NCBI RefSeq assembly: GCF_001983935.1
Contig: NZ_CP017641.1
Coordinates: forward strand, 3,348,001 to 3,412,000
Source of the DNA: Fuerstiella marisgermanici
Lineage (GTDB): Bacteria; Planctomycetota; Planctomycetia; Planctomycetales; Planctomycetaceae
Direction of reading: 5' to 3'
Length of the DNA stretch: 64,000 nucleotides
Shown piece by piece: positions 33,482 to 44,003 of the stretch (position 1 is the stretch's first letter; each line of letters starts with the position of its first letter). Under the pieces are notes generated by a model. It made no database searches. It was given only the letters and a program-made list of their open reading frames with translations, and was not told where the DNA came from. Made by a program: the position numbers and the translations under genes.

Positions 33482-34920
33482 TGGCTTTCGTAGATACAGG
33501 AAATGGCTGGAACATAGAAAGGCCTTGTACCCGGCAAGCATTGCTTCGGAGAACGGGCTTCCCTGGTTAAGCCGCGTGAGGATAAGGTTTTCGAATCGAA
33601 GGATTGCGTCTTCCGGGATTGGTCGGCGTGCAGCGAGCCCGATGAAGCGGCGCAGTAGTCGGCTCGAATCTTCGACCGGATTCGTCGATTCGACGCCCAC
33701 TCCCATTTCATCAAACAGCACGCGGTGCGATTCCGGAGGCCAGGTCTCGGGAGCAAGCGGGCCTTCCACTTCCAGCCACTGAAATGCAACACCCGGCTGA
33801 CCGCCTTCTGGAAACGGCGGGTATCGATACGTCGGTGGTCCCCCATTGACATTGCGAGCCAATGGAACGGGTAAACCGAGCAGGCTGTATTCGAACGTCT
33901 CTGTTGGCAGTAGTTGGACGGTCGTTTCGAACACTTGCGGCTCCGGCTGAATGTCCATGATGCCGCCGGTGGCTCGAACATCCCCTGAGATATCCGGCCC
34001 AGACGGCTTCCGCGCGCGAAACGTCATCGGCACCGGTTCTGTCGCTGGCTTGAGCTGATAGCCTTCTATCTGCAAAACCGCTCGCGCTGAAAACCGCACG
34101 CGATAGTCGTAAAGCTGCTGCCGTCCTGCATCAATTTTGGCGACGAAGCCGCGCGGATAACCGTAGTACGGCCAGTGGGCGGACCGAAACAGCGCGAGTT
34201 CCAGTGCCGGATCGTCCCCGAGCGTCTTGAGGTCTTTCGTTTCTACTGCCTTGTTGTCCTTCGCGAAGAACATCGCCTCCCGTTCGCCGTATGTGGTTGT
34301 TGCGGAGAACAACTGCGTGCCGACGGCTCGGTACTTCGTGACCGACTGAGGCTTCGGGCCATTCGCCATCGCCTGTCGCAGCGCTGCGTCCGCTGCATCA
34401 AGATACGCTGCCAGTTGCACTCGGGACATGTCGAGCGTTGATGCAGTTTTGTTGAAATGATGGCCTTCGCGATCTTCGGGAAGCATGTCCCGAATATCCA
34501 GCTGTGGCAGTTTCAGAACGTCGCGCAGATTCTGTTGATACTCATCACGATTGAGTCGCCGCATCGGGCCGCGACCGTTTGCCACGACGTCGGCTCGATC
34601 TGCTTTCCCGATCGCATCACTCAACGTCTTCACCAGAGATCGGCGCTCGTCGACGGCTAGAGAATTCGCATCGGGCGGCATTTCGCCGGCTTTGACGCGA
34701 TCATGAACGCGAATCCAACGGTCACGCACCGAACGGTCATTCAGGTCAAAAACCAACGCCGTCAGATCAAGCCCACCTTCTGCCGAAGAACTGCCATGAC
34801 AGTCGAAACATACGCTTTCAATCAGCGTGCTCAACGGTTTCGGTACGTCCCCAGCATGCAGAGACGGGGCTCCGAGACAGCCCATCAATAGCAACACGAC
34901 GTAGCGGAGTGGGGTGCCTT

Positions 34921-36381
34921 TCATGCCAAAATTTCCCCGATCACATGTCCGTGTACATCGGTCAGACGGCGTTGGATTCCATTTTGGTAGTAGGTCAGGC
35001 GAGTGTGATCGATGCCGAGCAGATGCAGAGCGGTGGCGTGCAAGTCGTAGCAATACACGGGTGATTCGACGGCTTTGAATCCGAGGTCGTCAGTCGCTCC
35101 ATACTCTGCGCCGCCGCGAATCCCTCCGCCGGCAAGCCATGCGGTGAATGCGCCGGCGTTGTGATCGCGTCCTTTGCCCTCTTTCCCTTGAGCTCCCGGT
35201 TGCCGACCAAACTCCGTCGTGCAAATCACCAGCGTGTCGTCGAGCATTCCATGCTGCTTCAAATCTTTCAACAGCGCTGATGCTCCACTGTCCAGCACTT
35301 CCCCCCAGTAGCCGTGGTCTCGCACGACATCTTCGTGACTATCCCAGTTCGGACGAATCTTCTTCGCCGTTGTGTTCTCGGCACCACAGTAGATTTGTAC
35401 AAACCGAACTCCGCGCTGCACAAGACGGCGTGCCAACAGACATTGCAAGCCGAACGGTCCTGTCTCGGGATGTTCCACATCGTAGAGCTTCCGAATCGAT
35501 TCGCTTTCGCGAGTCACGTCAATGACTTCAGGAGCACTCAACTGCAGCCGAGCCGCCATTTCATACGCTTTGATGCGAGCTTCAAGTTCGCTGTTGGTTT
35601 GGCGTGATTCCTGATGCAGGCGATTGAGTTTCTGTAAGAACTGAAGTTGATCGTGGTCGACTCGTCGATCGCTTCCTGCGAACTCAGTGGGCGGAAACAA
35701 ATCGGCAATGGGTTGCTGCGGATTCGATGTGTCGAGCGTTGTGGCTTGATGTTCGGCTGGCAGAAATCCGGCCCCCCAATTGATGATGCCGCCCGGTGGC
35801 AAGCCACGAGGATCGGGCAGCACGACGAACGCTGGCAGGTCATCCGCTTCGCTGCCCAGTCCGTACGTTACCCAGGAACCCATGCTGGGGAAGCCGGGCA
35901 ATGTGAACCCTGTGTTCATCATAAAGCAGGCCGGCCCGTGCAGAGCCGTCTTGCTGTGCATCGAATACACAAACGCCATGTCATCGACACAAGTGGATAG
36001 CTTCGGGAAGAGGTCGCTCATCCAGCGTCCCGATTCGCCGTGCTGGCGGAATTTCCAATGACTGGGCTGGCAGTTGCCTGGTTTCGAAGCGAAGAATTGC
36101 AGCTTGCCATCCGGATCAAACGGCTTGCCGGCACGCTTCTCCAGCTCCGGCTTGTAGTCGAACGTGTCGACCTGGCTCATGCCACCGGGACAGAAAATCT
36201 GAATCACGCGTTTCGCTTTGGCAGCATGATGCGGCGCGCTATCGGATTCGCTCGCCAGCAACGAAGTCAACGCCAATCCACCAAACCCGCCGGCCGCTGA
36301 CTGCAGGAACGCGCGGCGCGAATGGTCTTTGTACACGGGAAGTCGGCCATGAATTGATTGCTTAGATGGTTGGGATTTCAT
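34921..36381 (-). CDS. DUF1501 Tat-exported protein (second pair)
   Basis: I place the start at 36381 (MKSQPSKQSIHGRLPVYKDH); the codons further upstream are R2 repeat. The Tat signal is HSRRAFLQSAAGGFGGLAL. DUF1501 landmarks are [119 protein letters not shown] and DHNAGAFTAWLAGGGIRGG. The fold belongs to the alkaline-phosphatase/sulfatase-like superfamily, though no activity is established for it. It follows the second DUF1553 gene and is coupled to the DUF1592 gene by ATGA. Confidence 0.92.
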   Translation of the reverse strand: MKSQPSKQSIHGRLPVYKDHSRRAFLQSAAGGFGGLALTSLLASESDSAPHHAAKAKRVIQIFCPGGMSQVDTFDYKPELEKRAGKPFDPDGKLQFFASKPGNCQPSHWKFRQHGESGRWMSDLFPKLSTCVDDMAFVYSMHSKTALHGPACFMMNTGFTLPGFPSMGSWVTYGLGSEADDLPAFVVLPDPRGLPPGGIINWGAGFLPAEHQATTLDTSNPQQPIADLFPPTEFAGSDRRVDHDQLQFLQKLNRLHQESRQTNSELEARIKAYEMAARLQLSAPEVIDVTRESESIRKLYDVEHPETGPFGLQCLLARRLVQRGVRFVQIYCGAENTTAKKIRPNWDSHEDVVRDHGYWGEVLDSGASALLKDLKQHGMLDDTLVICTTEFGRQPGAQGKEGKGRDHNAGAFTAWLAGGGIRGGAEYGATDDLGFKAVESPVYCYDLHATALHLLGIDHTRLTYYQNGIQRRLTDVHGHVIGEILA

Positions 36382-36398
36382 GGCAGGCTTCTTCTTTC

Positions 36399-36456
36399 GT
36401 AGGATGGCTCTTCCGAGCCGTCTCAGCATCGTGACGGCCCGGGAGGGCCGTCCTAC
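36399..36456. repeat. R2 inverted palindrome pair between DUF1553 and DUF1501 genes
   Basis: The left unit 36399-36422 (GTAGGATGGCTCTTCCGAGC onward) and inverted right unit 36433-36456 (GACGGCCCGGGAGGGCCGTC, then CTAC) fill most of the gap between the second DUF1553 stop and the second DUF1501 start. The stems keep pairing although their sequence differs from other copies. Confidence 0.82.
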
Positions 36457-36467
36457 GTTGGCTCAAG

Positions 36468-39400
36468 CTAATCGACGTAGACGAACTCATTAGAGTTCAG
36501 CAGGGATCGGCACAGGGCAAACACACCTTGTTTCTCGACAAAGGAAACTGACAGATGCTCTTCCTGTTCCGACGGAAGTCGTCCATAAGATCGCTGAAAC
36601 GCCTGACGCACCTGGTCAATCGGATTCGCGCCGACTTCGCTTTCGATTCGCTGAGCGAAATACTGGGATTGCCTGAGCATGAAGTCGTTGTTGTAGAGCG
36701 CAAGTGATTGCAGCGGCGTTGTGGTTGTTAGACGTTTTGCTGTCAGGTTGGCCGGGTCGGGGCAATCCAGCGTCGTCAAAAAACGATCGGGTGTGGTCCG
36801 CACGATGTAGCGGTAAATGCTGCGTCGCCACAATGGTGGCTCGTCCGCGGTGACGTACCGATAGATTGGTGCGTACGCGTCTTCATATGTGAAGTCCTCA
36901 AAGCCCGGCCCGCCGCGTTCCGAATTCAGCTTGCCACTGACGTGCAACACCGCGTCGCGAATCGCTTCCGCTTCGAGACGGCGTGGGTTCTGTCGCCAAA
37001 GCAGCCGATTGTCCGCATCGATCTGCGCGGGATGAATCTGCTGCTGTGCCCCATCGCTGTCGGGCGATTCGAGTGGCCCGGGCGAAAGCTGCGCCTTGCT
37101 TGATTGCCGGTATGTCTGACTCGTCAAAATCATCCGGTGCATCGCCTTCAACGACCAATCGTGTTGCTGAAGTTGACTCGCAAGCCAGTCGAGCAGTTCG
37201 GGGTGCGAAGGTCGGTCGCCGCCGTAGCCGAAGTCGCTGGGAGTGCTTACGATTCCCTGCCCGAAGTGCCAATGCCACAAACGATTAACCATCACTCGCG
37301 GCGTGAGCGGATTGTCTGGATGAGTGATCCACTTCGCCAACGCCGCGCGTCGTTCGCCTTCGCTGGTGTCGGTTTCTCCGAGTGAAGGGTTCAACATCTT
37401 CAGCGACCTGAGTGCCGCAGGTGCCAACGGTTCACCGTCCGGCGATTCCGCGTCGCCACGCACCAATAGATACACCGGTGAGACCTTCTCGTCACCAACG
37501 ACCCCGTAAAACTTCGGCGGCGTTCCGATATCGGCGAGCCGCTCGTGTGCGGAAGTTCGCTGTTTCTGAAGTTGTGTTAAACGCAGACCGTCTTCTTCGC
37601 TAAGCGGCACCGGTGCAACGGGCTTCAGTTTGGGATCACCAAATCCGATCTGGTCATGACTGTAGCCGTTGCCTCCGTCGGTGGCGACGAGCGTCAGAAA
37701 CCTGGCATCACCCGGCACTGGCAGGTCGATGTCCTGTAGGCCCATGTCACGTGTCAGCTTGGGGAACTCAGCAACCAGTTTCCCATCCAGAAACACCCAC
37801 GCATCCGCGCGGTGCCCGCCGACTGCACCGAAGTAACCGAGTTTCGCGGTGAAACGCATTTCGGTTTGGTGGCTCGCACTGCGAATCGCATCGAGATCAA
37901 ACGTGATGCCTGCGTTAGCGTGCAGTCCCAACAGGCTGTGGCCGTCTTTGGTGAAGTCGATGCCTCCGAGTTCAGGTGAGTGCTGGCTGGCGACCGGGCC
38001 ATTCCGAATCATATCCCATGCGGCACCCGACGTTTTGGGCAGCCCCGTCACGGTGATCCCCGTGGAACTGACGGGGATGCTCGCCTTCCCAGCTTCGCCG
38101 TCGGGAATGAACACCCCGTCAATGAACTCGGACTTTGTCTTCACAAATTGATTGGTGACCACATTTCCCAACGCCCCAAAATCGCGTGTCTGGATGACTC
38201 CAGTCCGCGCATCGATCCCGTTTCGGAAAGTCCCGTTGCCCAGGCCGTTACCGCCTCCGACCATATCGGCCAGATCAAGCCCCGCGCCTTCGAGCTTACC
38301 GATCTCAAAATCGATCGACTGCAGCTTCGCCGTTAGATCCGCTTTAGTCGCCTCGTATCGTTTCATTGCGGCGTCGCTGACGACGCGATCTTCACGTTTG
38401 ACGCCCGCGAACACGGCTCGCAGTTGGAAATATTCCTGCTGCGAGATCGGATCGAGCTTATGGTCGTGACACCGGCAGCAGTTGATGGTGGTCGCCATGG
38501 TTGAGGTCATTACCTGCGTCGCGATGTCGTCCAGATCGAGCGACCGAGCGGAGCGTCGGAGTTCATCGCTTTTGGTTTCCACCTGACCGACGTAGTCCCA
38601 GGGCCCCGCCGCCAGAAAGCCCGTCGCAATCACAGCCTGGTCGTCGTCGGGCCAAAGCACGTCGCCCGCAATCTGTTCCTGCAGGAATCGGTCGTACGGT
38701 TTGTCATCGTTGAAGGACTTGATGACGTAGTCGCGATATCGCCATGCGTTGTCGCGGCGTTTGTCGCGTTCAAACCCATGCGTGTCAGCGTAGTGAGCCA
38801 GGTCCAGCCAATGTCGTGCAAAGCGTTCTCCATAGTGCGGCGAGTCCAGCATGCGATCGACCAGATTCGCATAGGCGGCGGGATCCGAATCGTTGACGAA
38901 CGCGTCAACATCTTCGGGCGTGGGGGGCAGCCCCCACAAATCGAACGAAAGCCGCCGAATGAGTGTCCGACGGTCCGCCTGAGGACTCAGCGTCAGCCCC
39001 TTTTTATCCAACCTTGCGACAATGAAATCGTCGATCGTGTTGCGGCTATCATTTTCTGCCTGCGAAACGGCAAGAGGTTGCAACGACCACCACGACGTGT
39101 CGGCTTTGGACTTTTCTTTGATGACAACATCACTCGGCCATTCCGCACCTTGCTTGATCCATCGCCGCAATAAAGCCACTTGTTTCGGTGACAGCGGATC
39201 CGCCTTCTGTGGCATGGCAGGCGGCTCATCATTGTGTGACGTGACCAATTCAATCAGATAGCTGCCGTCAGGATCGCCCGCGATGACATATTCATTCGCC
39301 TTCAGGTCGTTGACAGTACCCAGTGACACATCGCCCTTTTTATTCTCCGGCGAGTGGCACTTCACACAATGTTGCTGAAAGATCGGAGCGATCTGCTGCT

Positions 39401-39608
39401 TGAAATCAACTGCATCTTCAGCCGTCACGGCACCAAACGAAACCAACAGCCAGACGCAACATACCAAAGTAGGACGCCCCTTCCGGGGCGTCACTGGATA
39501 AGCCGCCAACGACGTTGCGATCTTGTGAGCCACCGCGCATTTCTGAGCGGTGCGTGTCATCATCGCCCGGAAGGGCCGTGCTACAAGGGAGAAATTGCTG
39601 CCACTCAC
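36468..39608 (-). CDS. PVC-type cytochrome/DUF1549/DUF1553 protein with an NPCBM-like domain (second pair)
   Basis: The GTG at 39608 overlaps the upstream DUF1501 stop (GTGA), but the signal-like stretch [18 protein letters not shown] lies about 50 codons in; an ATG at 39563 is an alternative start. Domains: PSCyt1 haem motif [15 protein letters not shown]1549 ([39 protein letters not shown]); a second haem motif [18 protein letters not shown]; an NPCBM-like carbohydrate-binding region ([10 protein letters not shown] to [11 protein letters not shown]); then DUF1553 ([39 protein letters not shown]). It is probably a periplasmic diheme protein that binds sugars and passes electrons; no reaction is established for the family. 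An R2 pair is translated within the N-terminal extension. Confidence 0.9.
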   Translation of the reverse strand: MSGSNFSLVARPFRAMMTRTAQKCAVAHKIATSLAAYPVTPRKGRPTLVCCVWLLVSFGAVTAEDAVDFKQQIAPIFQQHCVKCHSPENKKGDVSLGTVNDLKANEYVIAGDPDGSYLIELVTSHNDEPPAMPQKADPLSPKQVALLRRWIKQGAEWPSDVVIKEKSKADTSWWSLQPLAVSQAENDSRNTIDDFIVARLDKKGLTLSPQADRRTLIRRLSFDLWGLPPTPEDVDAFVNDSDPAAYANLVDRMLDSPHYGERFARHWLDLAHYADTHGFERDKRRDNAWRYRDYVIKSFNDDKPYDRFLQEQIAGDVLWPDDDQAVIATGFLAAGPWDYVGQVETKSDELRRSARSLDLDDIATQVMTSTMATTINCCRCHDHKLDPISQQEYFQLRAVFAGVKREDRVVSDAAMKRYEATKADLTAKLQSIDFEIGKLEGAGLDLADMVGGGNGLGNGTFRNGIDARTGVIQTRDFGALGNVVTNQFVKTKSEFIDGVFIPDGEAGKASIPVSSTGITVTGLPKTSGAAWDMIRNGPVASQHSPELGGIDFTKDGHSLLGLHANAGITFDLDAIRSASHQTEMRFTAKLGYFGAVGGHRADAWVFLDGKLVAEFPKLTRDMGLQDIDLPVPGDARFLTLVATDGGNGYSHDQIGFGDPKLKPVAPVPLSEEDGLRLTQLQKQRTSAHERLADIGTPPKFYGVVGDEKVSPVYLLVRGDAESPDGEPLAPAALRSLKMLNPSLGETDTSEGERRAALAKWITHPDNPLTPRVMVNRLWHWHFGQGIVSTPSDFGYGGDRPSHPELLDWLASQLQQHDWSLKAMHRMILTSQTYRQSSKAQLSPGPLESPDSDGAQQQIHPAQIDADNRLLWRQNPRRLEAEAIRDAVLHVSGKLNSERGGPGFEDFTYEDAYAPIYRYVTADEPPLWRRSIYRYIVRTTPDRFLTTLDCPDPANLTAKRLTTTTPLQSLALYNNDFMLRQSQYFAQRIESEVGANPIDQVRQAFQRSYGRLPSEQEEHLSVSFVEKQGVFALCRSLLNSNEFVYVD
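39469..39584. repeat. R2 inverted palindrome pair at the start of the second DUF1553 gene
   Basis: The left unit 39469-39492 contains GACGCCCCTTCCGGGGCGTC, a fully compensated version of the stem seen as GACGGCCTGGAAAGGCCGTC elsewhere. The right unit, 39562-39584, has CGCCCGGAAGGGCCGTGCTA. Both lie in the frame upstream of the signal-peptide core, so they are translated if the coupled GTG start is used. Confidence 0.8.
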
Positions 39609-41062
39609 GCAAGCACCTCTTTGATCAAATGTCCGTGGACGTCTGTGAGACGGCGTTCAAATCCGTTGTGATAATACGTCAGTCGCTCGTGATTCAGGCC
39701 CAGCAGATGCAGGATCGTCGCGTGAAAATCATACACCGTGGCGACATCCTCAACGGCCTTGTAACTGAACTCATCCGTGGCGCCATAAGTAAATGGTGCT
39801 TTCACGCCAGCTCCCATCACCCACGCCGTGAACCCGTCGGGATTGTGATCGCGTCCGCTGGCTCCCTTCTGAAACGTCGGCATGCGACCGAACTCAGTCA
39901 TCCACACGACCAGCGTGTTTTTCAACAGACCACGTCGCTTCATGTCACGCAGCAACGCCGCGCAAGGTTGGTCCAGCACAGGACCATGCTTGCTGTACTG
40001 CTCAACAATCTGCTTGTGCCCGTCCCAGTTGCTGACTCCTTCGCCGCCGGTCTGGTAGGCTCCATTGAACAGTTGCACAAAGCGGACGCCCTTCTCGATC
40101 AGCCGCCTGGCAAGAATGCAGTTCTTAGCAAACTGAGCCTTCAACACATTCTGTGAGTCATCGGCTCCGTACTCTTTGAGGATGCTCTGCGGTTCGCTGG
40201 ACAAGTCCGTCACTTCGGGAACACTTAACTGCATCCGGGCGGCGAGTTGGTAGCTTGAAATTCTCGCGGCCAGTTCGCTGTCGCCTTCGAAGCGTTCCAG
40301 GTGACGCCGGTTCAAACGTTCCAGAAAACTGCGAGTCGCCCGGTCCGTCTTCGCACTCACGCCTGCGGGAACATCAAGGTTGCCGAGGGGTTTAGTCGCA
40401 TTGAATTCCGTTCCCTGAAACGCTGCCGGCAGGAACCCGGGCCCCCAATTGTTGACGCTCGATTGAGGCGTACCACGAGGATCGGAGATCGCCACATAAG
40501 CGGGCAGGTTTTCGTTCTCCGTTCCCAATGCCCACGTCGCCCACGCGCCCATGCTGGGGAATCCGTCGAGCGTGTAGCCGGTGGACATGAAATTCTCGCC
40601 CGGTCCATGCGTATTCGTCTTGCCGGTCAATGAATGGATGAAACACATGTCATCTGCCAGTTCGCCTAGCTGAGGAACGAGTTCCGAAACCATCTTTCCC
40701 GATTCGCCGCGCGGTTTGAATTCCCAGGGACTCCTGGTCAGCATGCCCTGCTCGCCCTGGAACGTGACAAGATTCTCAGCTCCCGGCATCGCCTGCCCAT
40801 GCCGCTTGGTCAGTTCCGGTTTGTAGTCGAAGGTGTCGACCTGGCTGCATGCGCCCGCGCAAAAGATGACCAGTATATTCTTTGCGGCGGGCTCGTGGTG
40901 AGGCTTGCGCGGGGCAAAGGGATGTTCGGGATCTATGTTAGGACGAATCGGTGCTGAGTCCGCCAGCAGGTTTTGTTGTTGCAGCATGCTTGCCAGGGCA
41001 ATGCTGCTCAAACCTGATGCCGAGTTAGAGAGGAAGCTTCGTCGATTGAGAAATGGATGCAT
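39605..41062 (-). CDS. DUF1501 Tat-exported protein (first pair)
   Basis: The start at 41062 ([20 protein letters not shown]) gives a Tat-like signal (NRRSFLS) and excludes the R2 repeat; GAGAG lies just upstream. A start at 41074 is possible. DUF1501 landmarks include [100 protein letters not shown] and [20 protein letters not shown]. It matches the second DUF1501 protein along its length, so the cytochrome/DUF1501 pair has probably been duplicated. Its stop is coupled by GTGA to the next DUF1553 gene. Confidence 0.92.
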   Translation of the reverse strand: MHPFLNRRSFLSNSASGLSSIALASMLQQQNLLADSAPIRPNIDPEHPFAPRKPHHEPAAKNILVIFCAGACSQVDTFDYKPELTKRHGQAMPGAENLVTFQGEQGMLTRSPWEFKPRGESGKMVSELVPQLGELADDMCFIHSLTGKTNTHGPGENFMSTGYTLDGFPSMGAWATWALGTENENLPAYVAISDPRGTPQSSVNNWGPGFLPAAFQGTEFNATKPLGNLDVPAGVSAKTDRATRSFLERLNRRHLERFEGDSELAARISSYQLAARMQLSVPEVTDLSSEPQSILKEYGADDSQNVLKAQFAKNCILARRLIEKGVRFVQLFNGAYQTGGEGVSNWDGHKQIVEQYSKHGPVLDQPCAALLRDMKRRGLLKNTLVVWMTEFGRMPTFQKGASGRDHNPDGFTAWVMGAGVKAPFTYGATDEFSYKAVEDVATVYDFHATILHLLGLNHERLTYYHNGFERRLTDVHGHLIKEVLA

Positions 41063-41074
41063 GGTCGCTCTCAT

Positions 41075-41135
41075 GTAGGACGGCCTTTTCAGACCGTCTA
41101 TTACGCTCTCGACGGCCTGGAAAGGCCGTCCTGTC
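41075..41135. repeat. R2 inverted palindrome pair upstream of the first DUF1501 gene
   Basis: The left unit 41075-41098 (GTAGGACGGCCTTTTCAGAC onward) and right unit 41111-41135 (GACGGCCTGGAAAGGCCGTC) are inverted and end 13 bases before the chosen start codon. An R3 element lies directly beyond. Confidence 0.82.
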
Positions 41136-41153
41136 ATTTGCTAGACCAAATTA

Positions 41154-41246
41154 CCTTTTGTTGTGCACGGTAGTGGCTCGTGGGAAACACACATCGTAGG
41201 ACGAAACGCCTTCTCCGCGGCCACAAGTCAGCGTGAAACGCTGTAA
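41154..41246 (+). repeat. R3 repeat, copy 2 (93 bp)
   Basis: The layout is the same as at 4332-4424: CCTTTTGTTGTG at one end, TCCGCGGCCACAAGTCAGCG near the other, then a short hairpin AGCGT-GAA-ACGCT and TGTAA. It fills the gap between the first DUF1553 stop (41250) and the R2 pair. Confidence 0.75.
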
Positions 41247-41249
41247 CGA

Positions 41250-44003
41250 CTAAGGGATGAACACGAGCTCATTCGCATTCAGCATTGCCCTGGCAAACTG
41301 CCGCAGACCTTCCTGCTGAATGAATGCCTTGCTGTCCTCGATTTCTTCTGCAGTTGCGGGCCGCTGAAAACACAGCAGCCACGCTCTTTTGATGCGGTCA
41401 GAGACGGTGGCACCTTCACGTTCCAGCCGTGTCGCAAACAGATCCGCTTGCTGCATGATGAAGCCACTGTTGAGTAAATTCAAAGCTTGTAACGGCGTCG
41501 TGGAACGACTGCGTTTTGGAACCACCATGCTGGCGTCGGGACAATCAAAAGCACCGAAGACGTGCTCACGTTCCTGTCGCACCTTTGTCATATAAATCAT
41601 CCGTCGCCAGTCCTTCGGCCCGTAAGCCTTCTTCGGATAGTAATGGCGGACATTTTCCATCTCGACCTCAAATGCATCGAACCCCGGACCACCGGCATTC
41701 TGCAGATCCAGTACACCTGTGATCGCCAAAATCGAATCGCGAATCGGTTCCGCTTCCAGTCGTCGAGTCGGAAATCGCCACAGCAGTCGCGACGCGGCGT
41801 CAACGCGCATCGCGGCCTCGTCAGGCTGGCTGTCCTGCCGCCATGTTTTCGACATCAGGATTAGCCGATGAATGTGCTTCAGCGACCAGTCGTTCTGGAT
41901 CAATTCGCTCGCCAACCAGTCGAGCAACTCAGGATGGCTCGGCGCAGTCCCGTTCCGTCCGAAGTCACTGGGCGTGTCGACGATCCCGGTCCCGAAGTGG
42001 AACTGCCAAATGCGATTGACAATCACGCGAGCCGTCAGCGGGTTGGTGTTGCTGGCAATCCAATCGGCCAGTGCGAGTCGACGCTTCTGCTCCGGCGCGT
42101 CGGGGGCGAGATTCAATGAAGTGAAGACTTCGATCGCATCGGGGCCGACTTGTTCTCGTTTCGCATCCGGCTCACCGCGATAAAGCCGATGCGTTGGACC
42201 GGGTTGTGCGAAGGTCCCCGCGTAGACCAGTGTCGACTTTTCCAGTGCTGCTTTCTCACGGCGTGCGGCCTGCAATCGTGCGAGCCACTTCTTGCCTTGT
42301 TCGGCTTCCTGCTGGGCGAAGCCGTCAAAGTCATAGTTTTCGTCAGACGGCGTTTCGGCGCGAAATGGTTTCCGATCAGACGACGATGCAATTGGATTCC
42401 ACTGACCGGCTTCGATCGCCGATTCGATGTGGTAACCGATCGGCAGACGATCCTTGTAGTTTCCTTGGCGGTCTCGCCCCCAGACAATGCGGTCGATAAC
42501 CGCCGGTTCAGCGAATTCAATCTGCACCCAGCCGCCTGACGCTGCTCGAACTATCCAACTGCGTTCGTTCCCGTATTCCCCATCGTTGATCTGTGACAGC
42601 TTGTGCTTTGGATGCACGAAATCACCTGACGACGTGGCGCTCGCCCCGCCCTCAGCCAACGCGACGTTGCGTTCACCGGAAAAGATTTCCAGTTCGTCAA
42701 TGCAGCCTTCCCCGCCGGTTGTCTTGTCGATCGTGAAGCGAACGAAGCGAGCCTCGTGCGGAGCAAAGGTCTCGACATTCTGTTGAAAGTTGACCGCGAC
42801 TCGTTTGCCCGCGTCTTCTTTCGGAATAAACCGTTTCAGCCTGCTAAGGAGCTTGGTGATCTCAGCGTTCAGGCCAGCCAAAGGTTGTTGCTGCTCCTGA
42901 GAAGGAGGTAGTGGGCGATCACCGTGCTGCACGCCGGCGAAGACGGCCTGCAACGCGTAGTAGTCGCGCTGGCTGATCGGGTCGAACTTGTGATTGTGGC
43001 ATCGCGCGCACCCGGTGGTCAGCCCCAGCATCGCCGTGCCCGTTGTGTTGATGAAGTCGTCCAGTTCGTTCATCCGCTGCACCTGCTGCAGCTTTGCGTC
43101 ACTGCCTTTGACCTGATCCACCGGACCTGCGACGAGAAATCCAGTCGCCACGTCGGCTCCCAATGCGTCACCGGCAATCTGCTGGCGGAGGAACTCATCA
43201 TAGGGCATGTCGTCGTTGAATGACTGAATGACCCAGTCGCGATAGTGCCACGCGGTCGGCCGTTCACGATTCATTTCGAAACCATGAGTTTCACCAAACC
43301 GAACCAGATCCAGCCACAACGACGCGATTCGTTCCCCGTAGTGTTTGCTCGCCAGAATTTCTTCGACGAGTTTCTCCCATGCGTTCTCGCGATCATCGCT
43401 TACGAACGCATCGACCTGCTCAGGCGTCGGCGGGATTCCTAACATCACCAGATGCAACCGCCGAATTAGAACGCGACGATCGGCTTCGCGGGAAAAAGCT
43501 AGATCGTTTTCCGCCAGTTTGCTTTGAATGAAGAAATCGACGCTACCGGATTCCGCTCGTGTGATGGGCTGGAAGGACCAATGAGTCAGCTTCGTCTTTT
43601 CCTTCGCGGGGCCGTAGCTTTCGGGAGTGTGTGCTCCCCCTGTGATCCACCGTTCAATCAGACTGACTTCTTCATCCGAAAGTCGCTCATCCGCATCCGG
43701 CGGCATTTCCATCCCCGGTTCTTTGTGGCGAATCAGCTTCATCAAGTAACTTCGGTCCGGCTCGCGCGGCACGACTGCCGGTTCGCCCGAGTTACCGCCT
43801 GATAGCATCACGGACAAGCGGTCCAGTCGAAATTGACTCTCTTGTTCATCCGGCCCGTGACAATCGATGCAGTGTTGCTGCAGGATCGGTTCTATCTGTT
43901 TGGTGAAGTCAACGGCACCATCGTCAGCGGTGGCACAACGACTGCCGGGAAGTGCAAAGCCACTCAAAAGAGACACGGCAAGAAGAACTCGAAACAGCGT
44001 CAT
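41250..44003 (-). CDS. PVC-type cytochrome/DUF1549/DUF1553 protein with a discoidin-like domain (first pair)
   Basis: A 917-residue secreted protein (signal MTLFRVLLAVSLLSGFALPG). Order of domains: PSCyt1 with CIDCHGPDEQESQFRLDRLS; DUF1549 (VDFFIQSKLAENDLAFSREA, HYGERIASLWLDLVRFGETH); a second haem motif CARCHNHKFDPISQRDYYAL; an F5/8 type C (discoidin)-like sugar-binding domain (RFVRFTIDKTTGG, GGWVQIEFAEPAVIDRIVWG); and DUF1553 (NPLTARVIVNRIWQFHFGTG, RRLEAEPIRDSILAITGVL). The ATG overlaps the GntR regulator stop (ATGA at 44000-44003). No catalytic activity is established for the family; electron transfer tied to sugar processing is an inference from the two haems and the binding domain. Confidence 0.92.
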   Translation of the reverse strand: MTLFRVLLAVSLLSGFALPGSRCATADDGAVDFTKQIEPILQQHCIDCHGPDEQESQFRLDRLSVMLSGGNSGEPAVVPREPDRSYLMKLIRHKEPGMEMPPDADERLSDEEVSLIERWITGGAHTPESYGPAKEKTKLTHWSFQPITRAESGSVDFFIQSKLAENDLAFSREADRRVLIRRLHLVMLGIPPTPEQVDAFVSDDRENAWEKLVEEILASKHYGERIASLWLDLVRFGETHGFEMNRERPTAWHYRDWVIQSFNDDMPYDEFLRQQIAGDALGADVATGFLVAGPVDQVKGSDAKLQQVQRMNELDDFINTTGTAMLGLTTGCARCHNHKFDPISQRDYYALQAVFAGVQHGDRPLPPSQEQQQPLAGLNAEITKLLSRLKRFIPKEDAGKRVAVNFQQNVETFAPHEARFVRFTIDKTTGGEGCIDELEIFSGERNVALAEGGASATSSGDFVHPKHKLSQINDGEYGNERSWIVRAASGGWVQIEFAEPAVIDRIVWGRDRQGNYKDRLPIGYHIESAIEAGQWNPIASSSDRKPFRAETPSDENYDFDGFAQQEAEQGKKWLARLQAARREKAALEKSTLVYAGTFAQPGPTHRLYRGEPDAKREQVGPDAIEVFTSLNLAPDAPEQKRRLALADWIASNTNPLTARVIVNRIWQFHFGTGIVDTPSDFGRNGTAPSHPELLDWLASELIQNDWSLKHIHRLILMSKTWRQDSQPDEAAMRVDAASRLLWRFPTRRLEAEPIRDSILAITGVLDLQNAGGPGFDAFEVEMENVRHYYPKKAYGPKDWRRMIYMTKVRQEREHVFGAFDCPDASMVVPKRSRSTTPLQALNLLNSGFIMQQADLFATRLEREGATVSDRIKRAWLLCFQRPATAEEIEDSKAFIQQEGLRQFARAMLNANELVFIP

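Larger units (their letters stand above)
33206..34924 (-). pseudogene. DUF1592 cytochrome protein, 5' fragment before the ISL3 insertion
   Basis: The start at 34924 (MKGTPLRYVVLLLMGCLG) overlaps the DUF1501 stop by 4 bases (ATGA at 34921-34924). A signal peptide is followed by a PVC cytochrome domain with CFDCHGSSSAEGGLDL, then DUF1587 (RLNRDEYQQNLRDVLKLP), DUF1595-like and DUF1592 regions (FIGLAARRPIPEDAI, YAIASRLSHFL). The frame reaches the insertion at FVQNW and ends at a stop in the element. An R2 repeat pair encodes GRPYHAVNDSNTNTDGLERP within the DUF1592 region. Intact homologues are diheme proteins of unknown catalytic role paired with DUF1552. Confidence 0.88.

Noticed and set aside
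36382-36429. N-terminal extension of the second DUF1501 gene
   Set aside because: It is R2 palindrome read as protein; the Tat leader starts at 36381.
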